64,000 nucleotides of DNA from Strongylocentrotus purpuratus (taxonomy: Eukaryota > Echinodermata > Echinoidea > Camarodonta > Strongylocentrotidae). The translations under genes and the position numbers were made by a program. Below, in pieces: positions 38,701-51,650 of the stretch; positions within the stretch are counted from its first letter, which is position 1; every line of letters starts with the position of its first letter. The notes below the pieces were generated by a model that was given only the letters and a program-made list of their open reading frames with translations, did not search any database and was not told where the DNA came from. The stretch spans positions 31,656,140 through 31,720,139 of the forward strand of contig NW_022145596.1 of the NCBI RefSeq assembly GCF_000002235.5, given 5' to 3'.

Positions 38701-39174
38701 ACAGTGTGTGCAAGAAGGCAAATAGCCGCAGTGCCATATACGATCTCGCGCTTTTCATTATAATTGAAGTTTATTTTGTGACATAATACACGCCTGCACT
38801 GACCGGCTAATCAAGCTTTTTTACATAAATTACGAAGCACGCGCGCCAAAACACCCAGTTAATCTTTACTCAATATTGAATGTCAAAACAGGATACCTTA
38901 TAAGCCGTCAGACGATGTGATGAGTGGGATGCAGGAAGAAAACAACAGCTAGCTCAGACAAGATAAGATAAGAAGTAAGAGTGTGATGAAGGGTAGATTA
39001 TAAAATTATAAGGATAATATTAAGGAGTGATGGTATATTAAAAGCGAGGGCAAGGTAGGCCTACTGAGTAAATTTAAATAGTAGCATTTAAAATCAAAAC
39101 TTCCATAAACATTTCATGTTAATGACGCATTTTAGCGTTTTGGGAATGACGCATTTATCGAATTCCAATTGGTT

Positions 39175-39207
39175 CTCATATAATAAAAGTAACAATAATA
39201 ACCATAG

Positions 39208-39238
<31 letters not shown>

Positions 39239-39275
39239 ACCCGAATCCCGCTTTAAGGCACTTATAGCGAAATTC
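39175..39275 (-). mobile_element. AAT/GAT repeat with possible retroposon tail
   Basis: An (AAT)n run at 39210-39230 followed by GGCACTTATAGCGAAATTCA weakly resembles the TATAGCGC tails elsewhere in the window. Too diverged to be sure. Confidence 0.3.
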
Positions 39276-39815
39276 ACCTATTCATGTGAACATTTCGATC
39301 AAGCTTTACTAACCCCACATCCATGGCTCATCGTGCATTCATTCAAACATAGTACATACATTTCTCTCAAAAGATAGGAATCTATTTTCTCCCTGGTAGA
39401 TTAGTCTAAGTGACTTTGACTTCATTCTCCGTCATCGCTGCGATTAGCCATATTGCATAACGAACCAAAGGCTTCCAGTCAGCTGATTCTATAACGATTT
39501 AAAATTGCTTTTCCATCGCGCGAAGTATGAATTATACGGCCAACTCCTAAAAAAATAACCAGTTGTGGATCTAGTAAAAAAAATTACTTGGTATGACATG
39601 CATTATAGCAAAACCATTGACCAATACTCCAATTGCTTTCTTCCTTTTTCGTGTTTGTGACACTTTAAACGCAGATATAATTCATAACTTTCCTATGACC
39701 TGCATGGCATAAAAAAAAGTTCAAACAACACACATACTCAAAACCATCAAGTTTTACGATATTTTCTCTTATTTTAGAATATAGACCTTGGTTGATCAAC
39801 TATAATGTCCCATTT

Positions 39816-39843
39816 CCTCTCTCTCTCTCTCTCTCCCTATTTG

Positions 39844-39874
<31 letters not shown>

Positions 39875-39925
39875 TTCTCTCTTTCTCTCTCCGTCTCTTT
39901 CCCCTCGTCCATTGGCCCTACTTCT
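39816..39925 (+). repeat. CT microsatellite, imperfect
   Basis: (CT)n and (TTTCTC)n on the + strand. The Ser/Leu-rich and Glu/Arg-rich frames on the two strands are compositional. Confidence 0.9.
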
Positions 39926-40359
39926 CTCTCTTCGTTCATCTATCAATATTGCTCTATTTTTTTTTTTTAATTCGTCTACATGAGAAACAGCAAAATGATT
40001 ATAATTATTCTTTACCGGTAAGGGAAAAATGATAAACATACAATTAGAATGACTACAGGAAAATAATGTTCTTGTACTCATATACTTTGTTAAATGTTAA
40101 AGTTATTCTATGGGTTTAGAGTCGAGGAACCCCTCAAACCAATAAGAAGAATCCACAGACATTTTTTTTTCTCTCTCAAACCAAAGTATTTTACCGCCCA
40201 CTTGCAGAATACGTGTAGTAACAAAATGATTGAATTGTAATTTGAGCTACTTTTCCAGACTGACTCTGAAACCTAAACCGTGGACAAATTAGCGAACGAC
40301 CGCACTCATGTGGTGTACATACTCCCGTTACGCGATGATAATACACACAAGATTCCCTT

Positions 40360-40404
40360 CTCTCTCTCTCTCTCTCTCTCTCCCTTTTTCTCTCTCTTTT
40401 CTTT
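40360..40404 (+). repeat. CT microsatellite
   Basis: Short (CT)n run with CCC and TTTT interruptions. Confidence 0.9.
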
Positions 40405-41526
40405 TGATAGAATACAGCAATGACTTGCTCCATGATAATTCAATTATCCAAAGCAATAGACCATAGAGATATGTAATATTCATGACGAAAGCGAGAATCC
40501 ATAACGAGCAAAACTAGCGACGCAAGCAAGTAAGTTTCCATTCCGAACGAGTGAGTTTTTGCATTAAGAGATTGTAGCACACGTGATATGTACGTATGAA
40601 CACGAGGATAGCTTCAGATGATGCATTTTTACGCGGGAAATACTACGATAAAAGGTAGGTATCCTATCCATTTGCCCGGCATTTGCCTCCAATGAACATG
40701 GAATTGAATTAGACTCACAAGGAGGAGGAGCAGCTCTAAAAAGTGTGAATGGCGTGATAAAGAGTAAAAAAGCCTGAGTTTTCACCTTTAATTGCAATTC
40801 AAGGGGAGAAATGGCTAAGAAACCCTTTTAATCGGGGAAAGAGCGATGGATAATAACTAGGTCATGGTTAATACATTACTCCAACATTCGCTCTATATAT
40901 TTTATTAGTACATTTGGTTGCAGATTGCTACATTTCTAAATCGTCAGAATCACATGGTTTTATATATAGGTACAGCCACAGTAAAGATAGTGATAGCGAC
41001 GCAGTCTGTTACTTTTTTGTAACCATAGTAACTTTAATATATTCCCCTTTTTCTTCCTCTAATTTTCATAATTCTTAAGAATCTTTACGAACTATCATTA
41101 GAGTATCTTTTATGTAATACATGTATATTTCAAATGTTAATCATTTGTATTTTTCCAAATTATAATAGAGATTATTATAAACATCCAATAAATAATACAA
41201 ATTTAGATTTTTCATCTCAAATGCACTTAATAGACAACACAGTAGGGCGCTGGTGTTTATATTTTGTATGTGAAATGGTGTCTGAAATTCTTTGGTTGGA
41301 ATAGTACAATGACACATGGTGGACGTGTCGGGCAGTACACCTCCTCAATCCATGCTAGGCTTGTACGGGTCAGCTCGTCGAGTGTTTGCTATGGAATATC
41401 AGTTATCTCCTCGTTAAATGCCCTGCTTTGCGCCAGGAATCTTGATATCATCCGTTCCCTATTGTATCTGTTTGTAGACGAGCAGATCCACTAGTCATGG
41501 CGTCCATATTCAATCCCTGCATGTAG

Positions 41527-41606
41527 GAAGACCCAGTTCTTAACACGATCATTGCCGAACTTAATCCCTTCCACCTCAAGCTTTCTCATCCAACGGAGAA
41601 GAGAAT
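41527..41606 (+). CDS. Possible isolated exon (weak BolA-like pattern)
   Basis: Eighty open bases lie between an acceptor-like GCATGTAG and a donor-like AAT|GTGAGT. They encode DPVLNTIIAELNPFHLKLS and PTEKR. The spacing PVxxxIxxxLNPxHLxL faintly recalls the N-terminal helix and first strand of BolA-family proteins, but this is from memory and the match is short. No partner exon was found on either side and the acceptor lacks a strong pyrimidine tract. More likely chance. Confidence 0.12.
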
Positions 41607-41869
41607 GTGAGTATAACCACGCACGGTCCAACAATCTTCGAGTCTTCGCATATCCTCTCTTTGGAGCCAGAAGGGCGATTGCGATAAGGAAAATGATAGA
41701 AGCTAATGCCCTTCTGGCTCAACGGAAATGATAGTGCATTACCTTTGAACTTGAGATTTGGTTCGCTTGCTGACTAGATGCTCAAAAATCTATGACGAAA
41801 CTGACAATGGCTGAGTGAGTTCAAACAAAGCTCAGCCTGAGATCAGGCATATAGAGGATGGTATGTTAG

Positions 41870-42230
41870 GAGAGAGGGATAGGGATTATGGTATGGTTTG
41901 ACAAATTCAAAATATGTCGAAAGGTAAAAAGACAATTTGGAGAAGAAACAGAAAAGAAGGGGGTGGGTGATCAAGAATAGGATAAAGATGTGGATAGGTT
42001 GGATTGATGGATCAAAGAGAAAAGGAGAGAGAATGTGTTGATGGAGTGATGAGAAAAGAAAGTGGAAAGTGAGGTAGACTGTGGGATAGAAGACAAGTTG
42101 GAGATATGGAGAGAAAAATAAAGAGGGAAAGTGCTAGGAAAAAAGGGAATAAACGAGAGGGAGCGAGAGACAATGTGATAGTACACGAGACAGAGAGAGG
42201 GGGGGGGGGAGAGAGAGGGGGGGGATTTCT
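41870..42230. repeat. Purine-rich tract ending in GA and G runs
   Basis: About 360 bases strongly biased to A and G on the + strand, ending with (GA)n and two G runs (about 42202-42225). Open frames on the minus strand are Ser/Phe/Leu-rich by composition. Confidence 0.8.
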
Positions 42231-42697
42231 GTGGAAACGATATTAATCTAAGTATATGGTTAAGATTAACGAGAGGCGTTTAAACTATACTTTATACCAT
42301 CCAATGTACACAAAGAGGAAGTATTCACACTTAGAATCATTATTCAACCAAAGAAATAACTTAACATCTACCTTAGATCAGACTACATGTCGGCTATAGA
42401 GTGATCATGTAACCATATGATCCAGACAGATTTCATTTTTCAACGATTTCTGTAAAATCACTAACAGATAAGGAGTAAGCTCGGAATCGCAAACGATGAT
42501 CGACGTCGAGAAATTAAGAATGTGATACACGCAGGCTACTACAGTGTGTGTAATAAAAAATATATACAAAACAGTGATGTGTGTTTGGGGTCTTCGTGGA
42601 ATGACTCATCTTTAAGGAATGGTCAGGGACTTCATAAGACAAGTGAGCTACATTCCAATTACAGATTGAAAACAGACATAAAATAATATGATCGTAA

Positions 42698-42739
42698 AGA
42701 CTTTCGAAAAATCAGATAATGGTGATTTTTCGAAAGTCT
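42698..42739. other. Perfect 17-bp hairpin
   Basis: AGACTTTCGAAAAATCA at 42698-42714 is perfectly inverted at 42723-42739, with an 8-base loop. No T run follows, and the function is unknown. It may be a core of an old inverted-repeat element. Confidence 0.8.
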
Positions 42740-43006
42740 GCGTAATCGTGTAAACTTAAAAAGGAAATAAAGAAATTAAGCATTCATTCGACTTCAAGGA
42801 TTGTAATTCAGTCAGCATGTTAATGATGTGAATCGCAAGAAGATAAGTTTGATCAGTAAAGGTGACATGTTTCAATTTTTCTTTTTGTTGAGACACGTTA
42901 TAAATTCTGACCCGCCAAAAAACAGATGCAGAGAATTGAAGAGACGATGAGTTGTATCCTCATGCCAGATCCATAGCTCAGATTCCTACTCTGTCATTAG
43001 GTGGGA

Positions 43007-43124
<118 letters not shown>

Positions 43125-43647
43125 ACCCTACCCTTCTATGTTCCAGCTATCCGTCACCTTCTTATCTGATGACACTTTTTCTTTCTCCTCCCAGCACAAT
43201 TTGCTCACTTACTCCATTATTTCTTATTTTCTTATCTCATTTCAACCTTAATATCACTGTCTTCCCCTTATTTATTCATATTTTCACACACTATCATAAC
43301 AATTTGTTCATCCTTACTCATTGTTCTTACTATCTACTCTAAGATTTTTTCCTTCTGTACTCCCAGTTTCCCTTTTTTTTATCATTTCATTTTATATTTT
43401 CAAATTAATTTTTTCTCCTACCAAATCTTTCTCTTTCTATGAATCTCTTTTAATGTACCCTTCTCTAATTTTTTTCTTAACCACATTTGCAAGAGGTTTC
43501 TCTTCTCAATCTTTAATCAAACACATTCTCGCTTTCTTTATTTCCAACCCGTTTAATGGGAACACGAGTTACCCCCACATACCTTAATGTATATCATTAA
43601 TCTCCCGTTCACAATGTCTGTCAACATCTTCGGGCGTCTCTAAATCT

Positions 43648-43793
43648 ACCCTCCCCCCCCCCCCCCCCCGCTCTCTCTCTCTCCCCTCTCTCTCTCTCTC
43701 TCTAACCCTCTCCCTCTCCCTCTACCTCTACCTCTCTCTATATATATTGTATAATTATACCATTTATCTAACTTACTCCTCCCTTCTCATCTT

Positions 43794-43835
<42 letters not shown>

Positions 43836-43893
43836 CTATATATATTTTATAATTATACCATTTATCTATAACTTACTCCTCCCTTCTCATCTT

Positions 43894-43933
<40 letters not shown>

Positions 43934-43993
43934 TCTATATATATTTTATAATTATACCATTTATCTATAACTTACTCCTCCCTTCTCATCTTC

Positions 43994-44039
<46 letters not shown>

Positions 44040-44107
44040 GTATATATCTATCTCTATATATTATATAATTATCTATTTATCTAACTTACTCCTGCCTTCT
44101 CCTCTTT

Positions 44108-44152
<45 letters not shown>

Positions 44153-44160
44153 ACATATCT
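43648..44160 (+). repeat. C run plus four tandem copies of a CT-bearing unit
   Basis: A run of about 17 C leads into CT repeats. From about 43735 a unit of roughly 100 bases recurs four times (starts near 43735, 43833, 43932 and 44051). Each has TCTATATATATT, ATAATTATACCATTTATCTA, ACTTACTCCTCCCTTCTCAT and a CT run of variable length. The last copy is the most diverged. Confidence 0.9.
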
Positions 44161-44304
44161 CTCTGTATTTTTCTCGTTCGCCCCCTGACTCTCATAATCC
44201 CTCCCTGCTGTCACCTCTTGCCTCATCTAATAAGATCATCTCACACCTGTCTCTAGTTCGTCTCACCCCGTCATGTCACTAAGATTTACTCCACCATTTT
44301 CGAT

Positions 44305-44452
44305 GATGCGCAGCCCTTCTCTTCCTCTCTTCCTTTCTCTTTTTCTCCTCTCACTTTCTCTCTCTCTCTCTCTCTTTTCCTTATCTCTCTTTTCCTGCTA
44401 TTTGTCTGTATTTAATACCATCTTTTCAGTGTTATTCGTTTGCTTTGTCTTT

Positions 44453-44483
<31 letters not shown>

Positions 44484-44520
44484 TTCCTCTCTTTTTATTT
44501 TCTCTCTCTCTCTCTCCAGC
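44305..44520 (+). repeat. CT-rich tract
   Basis: Several (CT)n runs separated by short non-repetitive sequence. Compositional frames only. Confidence 0.85.
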
Positions 44521-45343
44521 CCCCGAACCGGACTTGACGTATCAACCAGGTCTTACTTCAAATCCTGCTTCAATGCATTCCATCAAGAGCTCTCCAGGAA
44601 ACGGAGATTCTCGAGAAGCTAGAAGCGCTTTGATTTAGTTCTTACGTGGAGAAAAGCCTATAAGAATGTGAGTGATACGAATACAAGCAAGCCTATACAC
44701 AACAGTCTATATTGTTGGTGTTTCATACGGAAAATGACGTTCTTGCGGGGAAATATTGTGCGAAATACGATAACAAGTAAGTCTATACAACAGTCATCTA
44801 TATAATGCTGTTGTTCCATAAAAATATCAAATGAAACAATGATTATACATAATGCTTTTCTCGCATTCAAGTTAAACAAACGATCCATACCAAACCAAAT
44901 CAAACCAAGTTTTTTTGCACAGTATAGAATTGAGCGTTTTGACCTTTAACAGACTCAGGTCACTTTCGCTGATATATCTATAAAGGAATATGAATGTGAG
45001 AGCAACCTCTTTAAATGTTGCAAGAAAACAGAGTCTCTTCTCACATTTTTGATGAGGCGATTCTTCCTCCATCTGGACATCGCATAGAGATCCGTCAGTC
45101 AATTCTCCGAAGTGTGATCGATCACAGTGCATAAAGATGGAAGGCGGTTGACATGACGTCACCGTTATGCATGGGTGAGTCTGGTAGCCGAGGGTGGTGA
45201 AAACAGCGTCATTTGATATGTGGATTCACGTTCGTGATTGTCGCGCTCTGACGATGATAGTCTCATACTAGAGGAGAGCGCTGAGGTAGGTCCTTGATGA
45301 GGGAGACATCTAGAAGTAGGGGTGGGACCGGTGACTGGGATAG

Positions 45344-46335
45344 AGGGGATTAAACAGATGCAGACAGACCAATCATCTATATATAAGACTATGGTGTGGA
45401 TGAGACATAGCAGTGGGGGAGGGGTAGGGGTGAGATAGAGGGGATTAACCAGATGCATACAGACCTATCATCTATATATAAGACTATGGTGTAGGTGAGA
45501 TATAGAAGTGTGGGTGGGATAGGGGGTGAGATAGAGGGGATTAACCAGATGCATACAGACCTATCATCTATATATAAGACTATGGTGTAGGTGAGATATA
45601 GAAGTGTGGGTGGGATAGGGGGTGAGATAGAAGGGATTAACCAGATGCAGACAGACCTATCTTCTATATATAAGACTATAGTGTGGGTGAGATATAGAAG
45701 TGGGAGAGGGGTAGGGGGTGAGATAGAGGGGATTAACCTGATGCAGACAGACCTATCATCTATATATAAGACTATAGTGTGGGTGAGATATAGAAGTGGG
45801 GGTGGGGCAGGGGAGTGAGATAGAGGGGATTAACCAGATGAAGACAGACCTATCATCTATATATATATAAGACTTTGGTGTGGGTGAGATATAGAAGTGG
45901 GGTGGGATAGGGGAGTGAGAAAGGAAGGATTAACCAGATGCAGACAGACCTATCTTCTATATATAAGACTATAGTGTGGGTGAGATATAGAAGTGGGGGT
46001 GGGATAGGGAATGAGATAGAGGGGATTAACCAGATGCAGACAGACCTATCATCTATATATAAGACTATGGTGTGGGTGAGATATAGAAGTGGGGTGGGAT
46101 AGGGGAGTGAGATAGAGGGGATTAACCAGATGCAGACAGACCTATCATCTATATATAAGACTATGGTGTGGGTGAGATATAGAAGTGTGGGTAGGGTAGG
46201 GGAGTGATATAGGAAGGATTAACCAGATGCAGAGAGACCTATCTTCTTTATAGGCCTTTAAAATTATAGTGTGGGTGCGACAGAGAACTGGGGTGGGTTA
46301 ATTGAGTGAGATAGGGGGATTAACCAGATGCAGCC
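45344..46335 (+). repeat. Minisatellite, 96-bp unit, about 10-11 copies
   Basis: Unit starts (GGGGATTAACCAGATGCAGA) fall at about 45344, 45440, 45536, 45632, 45728, 45825, 45925, 46021, 46117 and 46213, then a partial copy near 46314. Spacing is 96 in most pairs. Each unit carries ATCTATATATAAGACTATGG and a G-rich segment (GTGGGGTGGGATAGGGG). The period is a multiple of three, so a 32-residue repeat is read in one frame over part of the array, but it is interrupted and has no protein character. A degraded unit precedes it at about 45260-45343. Confidence 0.95.
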
Positions 46336-46904
46336 GGAGCAGCCGATCTACCGTAGATATGAAACGATTCCTATCAGAGTACATTATTTTGCATAACAGA
46401 TCTAACCAAACTGTAAAACTCTTGTTGACATTATTGATCAACGATTGTATCAGATGGATTTAGCACATTTCTTTATTTAAATATATAGTTAAATGATCAT
46501 GATGCTATTATAGGCTGGATTACAATATTGAAGGAATGAGTATTTAACGGGACCAGCTTAATAACAGCCCTTCCTTGGCCCGTATGGCATACCTGTAAAT
46601 CTTCTACTCGACATTCTTTCGTCAAAACACTGCTTGAACTTAGCGTCAATTGCCATGAAAACTGCCTTGAAGAACTGTACATTTGCCCTCCAGGACAGTG
46701 TAGAAACACATTCAGCATTCGGTTGGTTGGTTGGTTGGTTGGGATATGCGTCAATATCTATTACCTTGCTTTCACGTTGCTTCTAATCTAAACAAACAAC
46801 CTCTATTCACCAACGAGCAATCAGTCCCTGCATCTCCGCAATACCAACTCCTCAACCCCTTTATCAACGATAAAAATAGACTACAGAAAAAAGACATGTT
46901 GTTG

Positions 46905-46954
46905 CCTCCTTCCCTTTTTTTTCTCTACCCCCCCCCCCCATATATTTCCCCCCA

Positions 46955-46988
<34 letters not shown>

Positions 46989-47035
46989 CCTCTCTCTCTC
47001 TCTCTCTCTCTTTCTCTCTTTTTCTCTTTTCGACA
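46905..47035 (+). repeat. C run and CT microsatellite
   Basis: T run, about 11 C, then (CT)n to 47022. Confidence 0.9.
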
Positions 47036-47439
47036 TTGAGAAATACTCTGTTTTTTCGGGTACCCTAATATTTCTTCCTTAACTTCTACCTCCTTTCCAT
47101 TACTCTACATTTGAATATAGCAAATGCTTACACTTTATTGTCATCTCTCCTCAACCACTACTACGTTTCTATCCGCCATTTATATCATCTATTTGAGCGT
47201 TTGTAATAGTTCCTCAGTGTAGATGGGGGTATAAGTTTGTTACCCTACCCCCTCCTCCTGCTCCTCGCCTCTGACTCCTCACCCATCATTCGCACCATGC
47301 TCTTAGCCTCAGCAAACACATTCTAGACACAGGTTGTGAGGTGTGAGGGTAATACTCTCATCCTACCCAAGCCCGATACGCTTAAATGAGGGTTCGGTGA
47401 CAGAAGAATAAAGTCTGCCCTCCTCGGTCTATTTACAGT

Positions 47440-47515
47440 CTATCCCCTCTCTCTCTCTCTCTCTCTCCCACTCTATCTCTCTCTCTCTCTCTCTCTCCCT
47501 CTCTGTCTCTATTCC
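47440..47515 (+). repeat. CT microsatellite
   Basis: Two (CT)n runs separated by CCACTCTAT. Confidence 0.9.
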
Positions 47516-47879
47516 CTTTTCAAAACCCTAAATTCTACTACGCAAGGGAAAGGCTATAAACATGATAAATAATGAAATTCTTTGAGCGGCTTATTTGTTT
47601 CTGGGTTTTCCAAAGTAAGCCTCCTACTTTAGCAAGTGTACGCATGAATAATTACGTATGTTCAACTGTTTGTCATAAACAAACAAAAAGATGCATTTTA
47701 CTTCCCTGTCCAGAGTCTCCCTTTCTATTTATTCATCCATTTATCCATGTATTTATATAAATCCATTCCCTCTCCCCTATCTTCTTTACTCTCTCCCTCT
47801 CAATCTATTTATTGGTAGGATTTTTTGTCCCGAATTTTCAGATTGCATCGGGTTCCTTATTGGAATTTTTCCCCTCTCG

Positions 47880-47940
47880 CTTCAACCCCCCCCCCCCCCC
47901 CTCTCCCCGCTTCTCTCTCTCTCTCTCTCTCTCTCTGTTC
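47880..47940 (+). repeat. C run followed by CT microsatellite
   Basis: About 16 C, then CTCTCCCCG and (CT)n. Confidence 0.9.
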
Positions 47941-49846
47941 ATTTTCTCCAAGCCTGCCTTCTTTTTCTCCATATCTTCTTTCCATTCTCCCTGCTCCTTT
48001 TAAATAGCCTAAATGATAACCAAAAGGAGAGGGAAGTTAGTTTAAAGCAGTAAGAACCAATTGTGAAAGACATTTTTATAAACGTGGAAAGATGTGCTTT
48101 GTTCCGACGAAATAAGGGGACATAGTAAGCAAAAATTGGGAGAAAGAGTTATCCAAAATTAGTAAACACTTTGGGTTTGAATTTAATTTAACTTTAATTA
48201 TAATTATAACTTAACTATTGTTATACCCCCAAAAAGAACATAAAGTCTTTGTTTTACGATCTCACATTGGTATTAATTAAATGTACATATCAATATCATT
48301 TGAAGCACAAATCTAAATATAAAAAGATCGTAAGTATATAATTTGTTTTACTACGAATTGGTCATGTACTCTTAAATGTCACAAGTTTCATTGTGTTTGG
48401 ATAAGAGAAGATGCAGTTTCTGTCTTCTTTGTTATAAACCCAACATTGCGTTTTGATTCACATATTATGTATTTCGAAATGATTAATCTGAAATAAAGTC
48501 TTTTATACTGCATTAAATGACACGTCACCTAATTTTCAGCCTATTATTCGAGTGATCTTTTGCTTCGGTTTGTATAATGATGAACGTTTTTTCCAAAGCT
48601 TTATACTTATTTGAAAGTGTAGGATTATGATTTGTATAGATTATATCCTTTAACTTCTTTTTAATTTTCTTTTTTGTTTTAATCGATGATCATATTTTTA
48701 GGACCATTTTTACATTTCAAACATTGTGCAATTTGACCTTGTACTACTATTTTGTATTTTTGATAAACCACATCGAATTAAAACAAATAATTATTTTATG
48801 TACATGATTAAAATTTAAAATAACAATTATATCCATCTGTATAGTTCTTAGATCCTTCTGTTTGTATAATAAACATTAAAATTTCAAGCGTACTCTCTAA
48901 AAAAAAAGAGCTGGGTTAGTGGGATTATGTCCATATTTGACAACCTTTTTGATCCACAAGAATTTTGACTCGTTTCTTCGTTCTTTTTATCGTGCGAGCT
49001 GAAGAACAAGCACTCATCAAAGAACTTTTAAACATACACTAAGTAATAAGCTGTTAATAGGTAACCTTAAAAGCTCATAAAAAGCATTCTCTTAAAAGGC
49101 AGATTTTAGTTGTTAAAATTATGCTAGGTAAGGATTGTTACAACACATAAGAGATATTCGGAGTGTAGGCAGTTGAACCGAGTTATTATGGTCACCTTGG
49201 TTCTACTAAAATACAAGCTTAGCTCTACAAAGCTGAGCTAGCTTACATTCAGATTGCAATGGAACTTTATTTTCAGACATAATGCTGTGTTCTTACGCTG
49301 TGTCGAAATGTAGGGCCTAGTGGAAAGTCATCTATCATTGTTTTGCAAAAGGGGGATGCTAAAATGTGGACATTCCACATCATCTATTCAGTCGATCATG
49401 ATTAATATAATATAATTTTACAAACTATTATATGATCTGAAATTTCTACGATGAATTTCATTTCAACATGCTAATCAAATGAGTGGACATCAGCTCATCG
49501 TGTAGGATTGCTTTTCTAGAGACACAGAAATCGGTTGGGACTAACGCCTTGCCAATAACATGCAATATGATCTGGTTGTAAAATGAATCGTATATCCTTG
49601 GGATAACCCCAGGCGAACAGACAGTGTCTCTCCATGTCAAGTTACAGACCACACTTTCTTCCATGCACATCACTAATGCAACCGAGTGTCTACATAAAGA
49701 ATTTTTGTGTTACAACCACCAAATTTTGTAATTCAATTCTCGCGTGGTTAGCATGCGAAAAGTGGTGCTGTCTTACAGAAACGCAAAGAAAAGTAGGTTT
49801 TTCTAAATTATTGTCATCACTCTTGATCAGCTTAAAAATGTCATTT

Positions 49847-49848
<2 letters not shown>

Positions 49849-49892
<44 letters not shown>
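49849..49892. repeat. TA dinucleotide repeat
   Basis: About 40 bases of (TA)n immediately next to a retroposon tail. Confidence 0.95.
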
Positions 49893-49896
<4 letters not shown>

Positions 49897-49976
49897 TTAT
49901 AATAATAATAATATTAGCTAGTTCTTATATAGCGCTTTTCAGGACTAAAGGCCCTCTCAAAGCGCTTTACAGATTT
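49893..49976 (-). mobile_element. Retroposon 3' tail, AAGCGCTTTGAG family, copy 1
   Basis: On the minus strand: CTGTAAAGCGCTTTGAGAGG, then CCTGAAAAGCGCTATATAAG and a tail of ATT repeats. Nearly identical (about 3 differences) to 63242-63321 in the opposite orientation. The motif pair plus ATT tail is a familiar short-retroposon/LINE 3' end in animal genomes; the head is not visible. Confidence 0.8.
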
Positions 49977-50100
49977 TTATTATTATTATGATGATGATGA
50001 TGATGATAATTATAATTATTATCATAATTGTTATTATAATTGTTATTATAATTTTTGTGTGGTTGTTGTTGATATTATTATTTTAAATATATATATAAAC
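49977..50100. repeat. ATT/GAT simple sequence
   Basis: TTATTATTATGATGATGATG and related AT-rich trinucleotide runs. Confidence 0.8.
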
Positions 50101-51094
50101 TAATAATGACAGGTTTTTCAACGCCATTTCTATTTGAAAGTGTAAGATGTCTCAAGACGGAAGCGACGAAAATGACACAAGAACATATCGTGGTCTTTTG
50201 CCAACTACATTTTAAAATGGAACTTAACCAACAAAGCCAATATTTTAAACCTTTCAATTTGTTTCTTTTGATTTGTTTATATAATTTGTTGCCATAAAAT
50301 TTCATGAAAACGTGCAGTCGTGGCGTATGTTATTTCTAAAATAAATGAAAATGTATATAGATTTTGCGTGAACCAATTTCCTCCTTCTTCTTCTTGACTA
50401 AGCCTTCCTCAGAACACTGAAAACCTAATCAATGCCCCTGTCCAACTGAAAGGAATAGAAGCACTTTAATAATTACACGTCATTAAAGAGGAGTTTTTTT
50501 TATCAAGACTCATAACAAAGGAGATGAAGGTCAGAGAAATTTCTAATCAGTTAATAACGGTTTGATTACTTTGTACATGTAGTATATATTGGAACACATC
50601 ATTGTTTCCTTTAATAACTCGAAGCCAATAACGTTTAAAACCTGCTCTAGTTCTTGATTCATTCGAGTTGTCCAATGCACCATGAATGATGAATGCAACG
50701 GAGAATACATCCTTTCAACTTGCCCTCAATCAAACGATTTCAAAGCAAAAAAATATAGTTTTCAGATTTGTGCATAAATTAAAAAACACAAAAAAACATG
50801 ACGAAATATTATGAATACAAACGTTCATCATGGTTTTTTATATCAATAATGGAGATGGAAAAAAAAAATCATTATTCTGAAACACGGAGCAGAGGATTGT
50901 TCACTGTATGTATCTAACAATAGCATCAATATACCAAACTATTCCTATGCATACTTGCATAGAATATGCCAATGCAGGTAATTGTAATTAAAACAATCGA
51001 AAAAAATATGTGCATATTCGGACTTTCAAGCAATAATTAAATTATATGTTTTGCCGACAAACAAGAGAATGTACTTCACACTTTGAGGTGTATT

Positions 51095-51650
51095 GCAGTG
51101 ACCCTGTTACTGAGCATATCAACGAGCCCCTGACTATTCCATCCGACGATTACCCGTCTAAGATAACTGCCATCCAGACAACTACACCGGATATTCACCA
51201 TACAGCATAATATTTTATGTAGGACTAGTATCACCCAGACATTTTCTCCTGGACGATCACATATACAGGACAATCTTTATCGAGAACATATACCACCTAG
51301 CCAACTACACCAGATAATCGCCTTACGAGACAATAACTCGTCTAGGACAGATACCACCGGATTTTATGTATATGTAGGACTAGAACCACCCGAACACTTT
51401 CTCCCGTAAAATCACATGAACAGGACAAACATCATCTACACAGATACCACAATGACTACTACTCCCGGGCAATCTCCTATGTATAGAGCTATTACTAATT
51501 TACCTGGACAACTTATCCTGCAGATTAACCAACACAGGACAATCACTCATTCAGTACCATCTGGACAACTATTCCTGTACATGACCCATACTGGACAATA
51601 ACTAGACAGAAAACGGCCTGATAGTTTTTGCTGGACAATCACCCTCACAG
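51095..51650 (+). repeat. Highly degenerate minisatellite (GGACAATCAC-type unit)
   Basis: The motif family CCTGGACAACTAT, GGACAATCAC, AGATACCACC recurs about every 35-40 bases for roughly 550 bp, and GTAGGACTAG occurs twice (about 51221 and 51387). Copies are strongly diverged, so the array is old. No coding potential. Confidence 0.65.

Noticed and set aside
45154-45161. Perfect CRE palindrome TGACGTCA
   Set aside because: One 8-base site in 64 kb without a promoter nearby is expected by chance.
45591-45818. Repeat protein with 32-residue units
   Set aside because: Follows from the 96-bp minisatellite period; interrupted in neighbouring units and without start context or conserved residues.
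46497-46754. 85-residue minus-strand frame, and an overlapping frame with VQFFKAVFMAIDAKFKQC
   Set aside because: Protein-like stretch beside a donor-like TTTACAG|GTATGC, but no match to a known family, a (GGTT)n repeat at the start and no partner exon. Kept out for lack of support.
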